DNA from: Actinoplanes sp. DH11
GTDB taxonomy: Bacteria; Actinomycetota; Actinomycetes; Mycobacteriales; Micromonosporaceae
Length of the DNA: 64,000 bases
NCBI RefSeq assembly: GCF_020873875.1
Contig: NZ_JAHWGU010000015.1
Coordinates: forward strand, 62,001-126,000
Reading direction: 5' to 3'
A program made the position numbers and the translations under genes. Numbering within the stretch: the stretch's first letter is position 1; every line of letters begins with the position of its first letter. This document shows positions 55,073-61,557 of this stretch, piece by piece. Under the pieces are notes generated by a model. That model ran no database searches, was not told where the DNA came from, and saw nothing but the letters and a program-made list of their open reading frames with translations.

Positions 55073-55254
55073 ACCGCATGGTAGGCCTGCCTGACCTGAC
55101 TGTTCCGGTCCGCGGCGGGGTGCCGGGACGGCAGCCGGTCGGCGGGGTGCTCGGGCAGCGGGGGCGCGTCGGCGAGGTGCGCGTGGACGAAGGCCTCGGC
55201 CAGCTTGTCGCCGTGGAACTTCAGCGGTTCCTCGGTGTGATGTTCTTGAGCCAT
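55069..55254 (-). CDS. 61-residue ORF coupled to aac(2')
   Basis: This small frame (MAQEHHTEEPLKFHGDKLAEAF...) starts with ATG 55254 and its stop overlaps the aac(2') GTG by GTGA. The composition is protein-like (amphipathic HGDKLAEAFVHAHLADAPPLPEHPADRL) and rich in His, Ala and Pro. No signal or membrane segment is present. It could be a real small protein or a leader peptide that couples translation of the resistance gene. I do not recognise it. Confidence 0.6.
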   Translation of the reverse strand: MAQEHHTEEPLKFHGDKLAEAFVHAHLADAPPLPEHPADRLPSRHPAADRNSQVRQAYHAV

Positions 55255-55301
55255 GAGTTCATCGTGAACCCGTACGGTTGCGAAAAGCCGGTGTTCGGCG
55301 C

Positions 55302-55328
55302 GGCCCGCCCGGTGCTCCCGGGCGGGCC
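55302..55328 (-). terminator. Terminator after the FKBP gene
   Basis: A perfect 11-bp GC inverted repeat (55302-55312 and 55318-55328, loop TGCTC) lies 14 bp past the stop of the minus-strand FKBP gene. Confidence 0.65.
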
Positions 55329-55341
55329 CGCGTGAGGTCGG

Positions 55342-55710
55342 TCAGTGGACCTCGAGCAGATCCACCACGAAGACCAGCGTCTCGTTCGGCTTGATGGCAC
55401 CGGCCGCGCCCCGCGCGCCGTAACCCAGGTGCGGCGGGATGATCAGCCGGCGGCGGCCGCCGACCTTCATGCCGGCCACACCCTGGTCCCAGCCGGCGAT
55501 GACCTGCTGGCCGCCGACCCGGAAGCCGAACGGCTCGCCGCGGTTGTAGGAGGCGTCGAACTCCTTGCCCGTGGACTGGGCGACACCGACGTAGTGCACG
55601 CTGACGAACTCGCCGGGCTTCGCCTCCTGGCCGTCACCCTCGACGATGTCCTCGATCAGCAGCTCGCTGGCCGGGGTCTCGGGGATGGGACCGACGTCAG
55701 GCTTGTTCAT
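55342..55710 (-). CDS. FKBP-type peptidyl-prolyl isomerase
   Basis: A 122-residue single-domain FKBP. DIVEGDGQEAKPGEFVSVHYVGVAQSTGKEFDASYNRGEPFGFRVG, VIAGWDQGVAGMKVGGRRRLIIPPHLGYGARG and the final ETLVFVVDLLEV contain the usual active-site aromatic residues (Tyr, Phe, Trp, Ile). It has no signal peptide and is cytoplasmic. ATG 55710 follows GGAGGA. Role: protein folding. Confidence 0.95.
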   Translation of the reverse strand: MNKPDVGPIPETPASELLIEDIVEGDGQEAKPGEFVSVHYVGVAQSTGKEFDASYNRGEPFGFRVGGQQVIAGWDQGVAGMKVGGRRRLIIPPHLGYGARGAAGAIKPNETLVFVVDLLEVH

Positions 55711-55849
55711 GAATCCTCCAGATTTCTTACCGGACATCGGCCATGCAATCACAGCTTCCCCGCCGCTGAACGAGCGGTGCCCGAAGTACGTACCCCCGGG
55801 TGGCCGGGAAATCGCCCGGCCGCGCCGTGCCGCCGTAAGGGGAGACCCC

Positions 55850-56791
55850 GTGTTCGTCCGCCGCCTCGCCGTCGTGGGCCTGCTGGCCCTGGCATCCGTG
55901 CCCGCCGTGCCCGCCGCCGCGCGCGCCCACGGCTCGCCGGTCACGCCGATCAGCCGGACCGCTGCCTGCGCCGGCAACGGCACCCGGACCGGTGCGGCGG
56001 CCTGTGTCGCGGCGCGCGAGGCCACCGGCGGGCGGTTGGGGGCGTACGACAATCTGCGGCTCGCCGGGGTGGACGGCAAGGACCGCCGGCGGGTTCCGGA
56101 CGGGCAGCTGTGCAGTGGTGGTCTCGACGCGTACCGGGGTCTGGACCTGGCCCGCGACGACTTCCCGGCCACGAAGGTGCGGTCCGGTCAGCGGCTCGCG
56201 ATCAGCTACCGGGGGACGATCCCGCACCAGGGCAGCTTCCGGATCTATGTGACCGATCCGGGTCACGACCCGGCGAAGAAGCTGACCTGGGACGATCTGG
56301 GCGCCGAGCCGCTCGCCGAGGTCAAGGATCCGCCGCTGACCGACGGCGCGTACCGGATGCGGGTGCGGCTGCCGGAGCGGACCGGGCGGCACATCCTCTA
56401 CGTGGTGTGGGAGACGTCCAGCACGCCGGACACCTACTACTCCTGTTCCGACCTGGTCTTCGCAGAACCGGTCGTCAAGAAGGCGGCGGCTCGCAAGACC
56501 ACGGCGCCGCCGTCGTCCCGGCCGGCCGGCACGGCGGCGAGCCCGGCGAGGTCGAGCCCGGCGGCGGAACCGGCTGGGGCAGGACCGGCTGGGGGAGCGG
56601 CGTCCCCGACACCGGAACCGGTGACCGGGACGCCGGAGCCGACGACCGAGGCGCCGGTTCTGGTGACCGCCGGGAAGAAAACGGACGGCACGGCCTCGCT
56701 CGGGCACTGGCTGATCGTGGGAGCGCTCACGGCGGCCGCCCTGGTGGCGGCGGGTGCGGGCCTCGGGCGGCTGCGGCGGCGCCGGATCTGA
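55850..56791 (+). CDS. Membrane-anchored AA10 lytic polysaccharide monooxygenase
   Basis: A 313-residue exported protein. After the signal peptide (…VPAAARA) the mature chain starts with His (HGSPVTPISRTAACAGNGT), which would be the first ligand of the copper histidine brace. The second ligand is the His in GTIPHQGSFRIYVTDPG, and DTYYSCSDLVF closes the AA10 core at about residue 205. A Pro/Ala/Thr-rich linker leads to a C-terminal helix (GHWLIVGALTAAALVAAGAGLG) and an RRRR anchor, so the enzyme should stay on the membrane instead of being secreted with a carbohydrate-binding module. GTG 55850 follows AAGGGGA. Expected substrate: chitin, cellulose or a wall polymer. Confidence 0.85.
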   Translation: MFVRRLAVVGLLALASVPAVPAAARAHGSPVTPISRTAACAGNGTRTGAAACVAAREATGGRLGAYDNLRLAGVDGKDRRRVPDGQLCSGGLDAYRGLDLARDDFPATKVRSGQRLAISYRGTIPHQGSFRIYVTDPGHDPAKKLTWDDLGAEPLAEVKDPPLTDGAYRMRVRLPERTGRHILYVVWETSSTPDTYYSCSDLVFAEPVVKKAAARKTTAPPSSRPAGTAASPARSSPAAEPAGAGPAGGAASPTPEPVTGTPEPTTEAPVLVTAGKKTDGTASLGHWLIVGALTAAALVAAGAGLGRLRRRRI

Positions 56792-56887
56792 CGGAATCCG
56801 GGTTGAACCGCCGCACTGTCGATCTCGTACTGACGGGCGTCGACGATGCACCGCCTGTCCGGCCCCCTTGACGACGAAAGGCCAAGC

Positions 56888-57169
56888 ATGAGTCGTGTTC
56901 GTTACCGCGCCCCGTCCCGCCGCCCGTGGCTGTCCCGCCGCCGGGTGCTCGCCCTCGCCGCGACGGGCGTCGGCGTGTCCGCCGTCTCGGTGGCCGGCCT
57001 GAGCCTCGCCGGGGAGAGCGGCGGCCGGGACTCCGGGAACGGCACACCGCTGGTGTTGTCGCTGCGCGACGCGGACAAGGGCACCTTCGACGTCTTCTCC
57101 GGCGACCGGCGGCTCACGATCACCGACCGGGACCTCGCCGCCCAGGTGCTCAAAGCCGCCGGCCGCTGA
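56888..57169 (+). CDS. Small Tat-signal protein upstream of DUF4331
   Basis: A 93-residue protein beginning with a basic region and a twin-arginine signal (SRRRVLALAATGVGVSAVSVAGLSLAG, about residues 16-42). The short mature part reads LVLSLRDADKGTFDVFSGDRRLTITDRDLAAQVLKAA. I know no named family for it. ATG 56888 follows AAAGG. It lies 17 bp before the DUF4331 gene on the same strand, so it probably belongs to that operon, perhaps as an exported partner. Confidence 0.75.
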   Translation: MSRVRYRAPSRRPWLSRRRVLALAATGVGVSAVSVAGLSLAGESGGRDSGNGTPLVLSLRDADKGTFDVFSGDRRLTITDRDLAAQVLKAAGR

Positions 57170-57186
57170 CCGTCAGGAGAACGCGC

Positions 57187-58578
57187 ATGTCCTCACACCG
57201 CGAGGCCCCGGAGATCAGCAAAGATCCGGTCGCCGACAGTTCCGACCTGTACGCCTTCGTCAGCCCCGACGACCCGGACACGGTCACCCTGATCGCCAAC
57301 TACGTGCCGCTCCAGCCCCCGGCGAGCGGGCCGAACTTCTTCGAGTTCGGCGACGACGTCCTCTACGAGGTGCACGTCGACGTGAACGGCGACGCCCGCC
57401 CGGACATCACGTACCAGTTCCGCTTCCGCACCGAACTGCGCAACGACCGCACCTTCCTCTACAACACCGGCCCGATCGAATCGCTGGACAGCGAGAACTG
57501 GAACCGGCGGCAGTTCTACTCGGTCACCAAGGTCGACTCCGCGGGCAAGAGCACGGTCCTCGCGAAGAGCCTGCCCTGCCCGCCGTGCAACGTCGGCCCG
57601 CTCTCCATCCCGGACTACGACGGCCTGGCCGCCGACGCGGTGCACCAGCTCAAGACCGGTGAGAAGGTCTTCGCCGGTCAGCGCGCCGACGCGTTCTTCG
57701 TCGACCTGGGCGCCATCTTCGACCTCGGCACCCTGCGCCCGTTCCAGGACAAGCACCTGGTCGGGCAGAACCTGTTCAACTACGCCGGCAAGGCGGTGAA
57801 CGCCACCGACAAGACGAACGTGCATAGCATCGCGATCCAGATCCCGTTGCACATGGTGCGCCGGGACGGCAAGAAGCGGGTCCGCGCCAAGGACCCGGGG
57901 GCGGTGATCGGGGTCTGGACGTCCGCGAGCCGGCGTCAGGTCGAGATCCGCAGCGGCAAGGACGGCAGCGACGTCGTGGTCGGGCCGACCGTCCAGGTGT
58001 CCCGGCTGGGCAACCCGCTGTTCAACGAGGTCATCGTGCCGATGGCGGAGAAGGACCGGTGGAACGGCCTGCCGCCGAGCGAGGACAAGCGGTTCGCCGA
58101 GTTCGTCGCCACCCCGGAGCTGGGCGCGCTGCTGCCGGCGCTCTACCCGGGGTTGTTCGACAACCTGGCCGCGCTCAACGAGACGAAGGCGCCCCGGGCG
58201 GACCTGCTCGCGATCCTGCTCACCGGCATCCCGGACGGCCTGATCGACGACTTCCAGAACAACACCGGTGAGCTGCAGGCCGACATGCTGCGCCTCAACA
58301 CGGCCGTCGCGCCGACCGGCAAGCCGAACAAGTTCGGGCTGCTCGGCGGCGACCTGGCCGGCTTCCCGAACGGCCGGCGCATCGCCGACGACGTGGTGTC
58401 GATCTCGCTGCGGGCGATCGCCGGTGTCACCGTGCCGCTCGTCGACGCCGACTTCGAGCCGGACGCCGCGGCCGCGCTCGTGGAACAGGGCCTGGGCATC
58501 AAGGACACCGGTGCCCGCCTGCTGAAGAAGTTCCCCTACCTGGGCACCCCCTTCGACGGATTCGGAAACCCCTCGTGA
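57187..58578 (+). CDS. DUF4331 family protein
   Basis: A 463-residue DUF4331 protein. The opening MSSHREAPEISKDPVADSSDLYAFVSPDDPDTVTLIANYVPLQPPASGPNF and the later YEVHVDVNGDARPDITYQFRF...FDLGTLRPFQDKHL are diagnostic. No signal peptide is visible, in contrast to many homologues, so it may be exported with the small Tat protein upstream or act in the cytoplasm. Two Cys pairs (LPCPPCNVG) could bind metal. Function unknown. ATG 57187 follows TCAGGAG. It overlaps the next gene by GTGA. Confidence 0.88.
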   Translation: MSSHREAPEISKDPVADSSDLYAFVSPDDPDTVTLIANYVPLQPPASGPNFFEFGDDVLYEVHVDVNGDARPDITYQFRFRTELRNDRTFLYNTGPIESLDSENWNRRQFYSVTKVDSAGKSTVLAKSLPCPPCNVGPLSIPDYDGLAADAVHQLKTGEKVFAGQRADAFFVDLGAIFDLGTLRPFQDKHLVGQNLFNYAGKAVNATDKTNVHSIAIQIPLHMVRRDGKKRVRAKDPGAVIGVWTSASRRQVEIRSGKDGSDVVVGPTVQVSRLGNPLFNEVIVPMAEKDRWNGLPPSEDKRFAEFVATPELGALLPALYPGLFDNLAALNETKAPRADLLAILLTGIPDGLIDDFQNNTGELQADMLRLNTAVAPTGKPNKFGLLGGDLAGFPNGRRIADDVVSISLRAIAGVTVPLVDADFEPDAAAALVEQGLGIKDTGARLLKKFPYLGTPFDGFGNPS

Positions 58579-58928
58579 GCCATCACCACCACACGCTCGC
58601 CCCGTCCGGACAGGGCACGGTCATGCTGAACATCGGCGGCGGGATCGGCGCGCTGATCATCTACACCCCGGGCCGGCTGCACGGCCACGAGATCGAGGTG
58701 AGCCCGGCCGGTGCGCCGCAGGACCGTACGCATGCCGCGGTCCGCGCCCGGTTCGTCCGCGGCGGCGTCACCTTCTGCGTCGTCCTCGACGCGCTGCCCG
58801 AGGGCCGGTACCTGGTGTGGCAGCAGGGCGACACCCCGCTGGCCGAGGTGGAGGTGCGGGGCGGCACGGTCGCCGAGTTCACCTGGCCCGCTGTCGCTGT
58901 CCCCGGGAGGACACCGGTTCCGGTCTAG
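58575..58928 (+). CDS. Conserved small protein of the DUF4331 operon
   Basis: A 117-residue cytoplasmic-looking protein starting with a His-rich MSHHHHTLAPSGQGTVMLNIGGGIGALIIYTPGRLHGHEIEVSPAG. A β-rich body (AVRARFVRGGVTFCVVLDALPEGRYLVWQQGDTPLAEVEVRGG) resembles a prealbumin-like or carboxypeptidase-regulatory-like sandwich. GTG 58575 overlaps the DUF4331 stop by four bases. The two products are probably functionally linked, but I cannot assign a role. Confidence 0.8.
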   Translation: MSHHHHTLAPSGQGTVMLNIGGGIGALIIYTPGRLHGHEIEVSPAGAPQDRTHAAVRARFVRGGVTFCVVLDALPEGRYLVWQQGDTPLAEVEVRGGTVAEFTWPAVAVPGRTPVPV

Positions 58929-58931
58929 TCT
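58926..58931 (+). promoter_or_regulatory. -10 element of the AraC-family regulator gene
   Basis: TAGTCT ends seven bases before the ATG at 58939, indicating a leaderless message. It lies almost directly after the stop of the preceding gene, so the regulator has its own promoter. Confidence 0.55.
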
Positions 58932-58938
58932 GGACGCC

Positions 58939-59952
58939 ATGGCAGGCGGCCACCCCCGGGGCCCGGCGGCGCCCGGTGCGGACACCCCGGTCCACGTCGG
59001 ATTGCGCACCACCGACGTGGACGAGGCGCGGGCGTTCTGCCGCAAGCTCTACTATGGCCCGCTGCAGATCGAGCCGATCGGCGACCTGACGCGCTTCTCG
59101 TTCGACGCGGACGTGGTGCTGCTCGGCCCGATCACGGTCGGCGAGGTGGGCTACGGGACGGACATCCGGCTGTCCATCGGGTCGCTGGAGACGGCGTACC
59201 ACGTGCTCGTCCCGCTGACCGGCATGCTGCGGTCCCGGCATCGGGGCGCGGTGGTCTGGGCCGACCCGACCCGCGCGGTGGTATATCGGCCGAGCGGCGA
59301 CATCGAGCTGGAGTGGCCGGGCAGCTGCCGGCTGCTCAGCGTCAAGGTGGACCGCGGCGCGCTGGAACGCGAGCTGGACGCGTCCCTGGACCAGCGGGTG
59401 GTGTCGCCGCTGCCGGTGGGCGCCAGTTTCGACCTGGTGGACGGCCCGGGCCGGACCTGGGCGGCGCTGGTCCGCCTGCTGCTGACCGAGCTGCGCGGGC
59501 CCGAAGGGCTGGCCAGCCAGCCGCGGATGGCGGCCCGCTGGCGCGACATGGTGGTGAGCGGGCTGGCCCTGAGCGTGGAGCACCCGTACGGCGAGGAGCC
59601 GGCCGGGTTGCAGGGCCCGCTACGCCCCCGCACCGTGAAACGCGCGCTGGACGTGATGCACGCCGAGCCCTGGCGGGCCTACACGATCAGCGACCTCGCC
59701 ACCGTGGCCGGGGTGGGCGTGCGGGTTCTGCAGGAGTCGTTCCGGCAGCACGTCGGGGTGCCGCCGCTCACCTATCTGCGCCGGCTGCGGCTCGACGGGG
59801 TGCACGCCGAGCTGTCCCGTACCGATCCGGGGCGGGCGAGCGTCAGTGAGGTCGCGTACCGGTGGGGGTTCACCCATCTGGGCCGGTTCGCGGGCGCCTA
59901 TCGGGACCGCTTCGGGGTCTCCCCGTCAGTCACCCTGCGGGGCCGGCAGTGA
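58939..59952 (+). CDS. AraC-family regulator with AraC_binding_2-type sensor
   Basis: A 337-residue regulator. The N-terminal half (about 15-190: VDEARAFCRKLYYGPLQIEPIGDLTRF..., YHVLVPLTGMLRSRHRG..., AVVYRPSGDIELEWPGSCRLLSVKVDR) fits the AraC_binding_2 ligand domain. The C-terminal half has two helix-turn-helix motifs (YTISDLATVAGVGVRVLQESFRQHVGVPPLTYLRRLRLDGVHAEL; SVSEVAYRWGFTHLGRFAGAYRDRFGVSPS). It may control the DUF4331 operon directly upstream. Its 3' end overlaps the convergent Nudix gene by 27 bp. Confidence 0.9.
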   Translation: MAGGHPRGPAAPGADTPVHVGLRTTDVDEARAFCRKLYYGPLQIEPIGDLTRFSFDADVVLLGPITVGEVGYGTDIRLSIGSLETAYHVLVPLTGMLRSRHRGAVVWADPTRAVVYRPSGDIELEWPGSCRLLSVKVDRGALERELDASLDQRVVSPLPVGASFDLVDGPGRTWAALVRLLLTELRGPEGLASQPRMAARWRDMVVSGLALSVEHPYGEEPAGLQGPLRPRTVKRALDVMHAEPWRAYTISDLATVAGVGVRVLQESFRQHVGVPPLTYLRRLRLDGVHAELSRTDPGRASVSEVAYRWGFTHLGRFAGAYRDRFGVSPSVTLRGRQ

Positions 59953-60636
59953 CCGGCGGGGCCGTTGCAGGGGTGGGTACAACGCCTCGGCCGGCCCGCG
60001 CCGGAACAGTGCCGCCGGCCGGCCGGTGGGAAGGCTGCGCAGGTCTCCGGTGGGTTCCACGTAACCGGGCACCCCGGTGACCTTGCGGTGGAAGTTGCGG
60101 GGGTCGAGTGCCACCCCCCACACCGCCTCGTAAACGCCCCGCAGCTCGGCCACGGTGAACGGCTCCCGGCAGAACGCGGTGGCCAGCGGGGTGTCCTCCA
60201 GCAGGCGGCGCGCGTGTTCCACGGCGTCGGCGAGGATCCGGTCGTGGTCGAAGGCAAGCCCGTCCGGGCCGGGGCCGACCGGCGCCCAGCGCGCGATGGC
60301 GGCGTCGGTGCCCGCGGTCGGCACCGGCAGGTCGGGCAGGATCGCCAGGTACGCCACCGTCGCCACCCGCCCGCGTGGATCCCGGCCGGGCGCCGCGTAG
60401 GTGGCGACCTGCCGCAGGTCCGGGGTGATGCCGCGCAGCCCGGTTTCCTCGGCGAGTTCGCGGGCGGCGGCGTCGAGCAGGTCCTCGCCGGCCCGCAGGA
60501 ACCCGCCGGGCAGCGCCGGCCGGCCGCGGAACGGCTCGTTGCCCCGCTCGATGAGCAGCACGGCGAGCCGTCCGTCGCGGACGGTGAGTACGACGAGATC
60601 CACGGCGATCTCGAAGGTGGCGTGCGCCCGGCTCAT
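59926..60636 (-). CDS. Nudix hydrolase with C-terminal winged helix (NrtR-like)
   Basis: A 236-residue two-domain protein. The Nudix domain (1-145) has an intact Nudix box, GGFLRAGEDLLDAAARELAEETGL, so it may be catalytically active. The C-terminal domain (about 155-225: PFTVAELRGVYEAVWGVALDPRNFHRKVTGVPGYVEP) is the winged helix of NrtR-type regulators. Typical NrtR repressors bind ADP-ribose or related ligands and control NAD genes; here no NAD gene adjoins. ATG 60636 lies seven bases after a TAGTCT hexamer and 15 bp after the stop of the nucleosidase gene, so it may be read from both its own promoter and the upstream operon. Confidence 0.87.
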   Translation of the reverse strand: MSRAHATFEIAVDLVVLTVRDGRLAVLLIERGNEPFRGRPALPGGFLRAGEDLLDAAARELAEETGLRGITPDLRQVATYAAPGRDPRGRVATVAYLAILPDLPVPTAGTDAAIARWAPVGPGPDGLAFDHDRILADAVEHARRLLEDTPLATAFCREPFTVAELRGVYEAVWGVALDPRNFHRKVTGVPGYVEPTGDLRSLPTGRPAALFRRGPAEALYPPLQRPRRSLPAPQGD

Positions 60637-60643
60637 CCCGACG

Positions 60644-60649
60644 AGACTA
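60644..60649 (-). promoter_or_regulatory. -10 element of the Nudix/NrtR-like gene
   Basis: On the minus strand TAGTCT ends seven bases before the ATG at 60636, giving leaderless spacing. It is identical in sequence to the -10 of the AraC-type gene at 58926. Confidence 0.55.
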
Positions 60650-60662
60650 GATCAACTAGATC
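60646..60662. promoter_or_regulatory. Direct repeat overlapping the Nudix promoter
   Basis: ACTAGATC occurs twice (60646-60653 and 60655-60662) with one base between, overlapping both the -10 element and the last codons of the nucleosidase gene. It is a candidate operator, possibly for the Nudix/winged-helix protein itself. Confidence 0.45.
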
Positions 60663-61557
60663 TGTCGAACCGCAGGTAGGGCAGCATGGCCCGTACCGTC
60701 GCGGCGGCGTGCCGGGAGGCGCGCTCGTGGAAGCGGTCGTCGGCCGGCTTGGCGCCGTCGGCGAGGTCGGAGAGCCCGCGCACGGTGAGCCACCCGAACG
60801 GGTTGGTGGCCGCGTCGGCGTGCTGCCGGAACGCCTCCGCCACCCCGGCCGCCTCGGTCTCCACCGCGAGCACCTTGTCGTTGAAGCCGGACAGGTAGGC
60901 CCGCAGCGGTGAGTCCTTGTCGTCGAGGACCGCGTTGCCGGAGCCGATCGGCCCCCGGTGCACCCGGAAGGGCACGTCGCCCGGCCCGGCCAGTTCTCGT
61001 CCCTCGGCGGTGAAGAACTCGTTGAGCCGGTGCCCGAGCGGCGCGGCGATCGCCTGGGCCTGGCCGCGCCGCCGGATCCCGTCGGCGGTCTCCTTGCGGG
61101 CGTCGTGGGAGATGACGAGGTCCGAGACGACGACGTCGCAGGGCCGCACGTCCCGCCCGATCCCACCGGCGATGCCGACGAGCAGCACCACCGCCGGCCG
61201 GTAGGCCTCGACGAGCGCCCGGTGCGCGAGGGCCGCCGACTCGGTCCCGGGGGTGAGGGTCTGCACCGCGGCGATCCGCACCGTGCCGCCGTGCCGCGCG
61301 GGCATGTGCGCCTGGTAGACGGTGGGTCCGCCGCTGGATTGCGCGGTGCCGAACCCGGCGAGCCCGCGCAGCACCTCGACGACCGCCCGCATCTCCTGTT
61401 CGAGCACGGTGAGGATGCCGACGTCGGCGCGGTCACCGGCCGGGCCGGCGGGATCCGGCCCGGGCGCCGCCTCGGTGACGTAGGAGTCGCGGCCACTGAC
61501 CGGTCCGTGGAAGACGTTGCCGCTCCCCGCGTCCACCCCGCTGTGGTAACTGGTCAC
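60652..61557 (-). CDS. Nucleosidase/phosphorylase-family effector with N-terminal shared motif
   Basis: A 301-residue protein. Residues ~10-30 hold the motif GSGNVFHGPVSGRDSYV, which is almost repeated at the C-terminus of the upstream membrane protein. After a Pro/Gly linker, residues ~45-295 form a PNP/UDP-phosphorylase (MTA/SAH-nucleosidase-like) domain: VGILTVLEQEMRAVVEVL, VVLLVGIAGGIGRDV, VVVSDLVISHDARKET, the base/ribose site VLAVETEAAGVAEAF and the catalytic Asp in LTVRGLSDLADGAK. It should cleave a purine nucleoside or nucleotide N-glycosidic bond. This family serves as a death-type effector in NLR-like and antiphage systems. GTG 61557 overlaps the upstream stop by four bases; the longer upstream frame is antisense-like. 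Confidence 0.87.
   Translation of the reverse strand: MTSYHSGVDAGSGNVFHGPVSGRDSYVTEAAPGPDPAGPAGDRADVGILTVLEQEMRAVVEVLRGLAGFGTAQSSGGPTVYQAHMPARHGGTVRIAAVQTLTPGTESAALAHRALVEAYRPAVVLLVGIAGGIGRDVRPCDVVVSDLVISHDARKETADGIRRRGQAQAIAAPLGHRLNEFFTAEGRELAGPGDVPFRVHRGPIGSGNAVLDDKDSPLRAYLSGFNDKVLAVETEAAGVAEAFRQHADAATNPFGWLTVRGLSDLADGAKPADDRFHERASRHAAATVRAMLPYLRFDRSS
61484..61513. repeat. 30-bp repeat, copy 1 (nucleosidase motif)
   Basis: This 30-bp block encodes the FHGPVSGRDS part of the motif in the nucleosidase N-terminus. It matches 61585-61614 at 29 of 30 positions; the starts are 101 bp apart. Confidence 0.9.
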
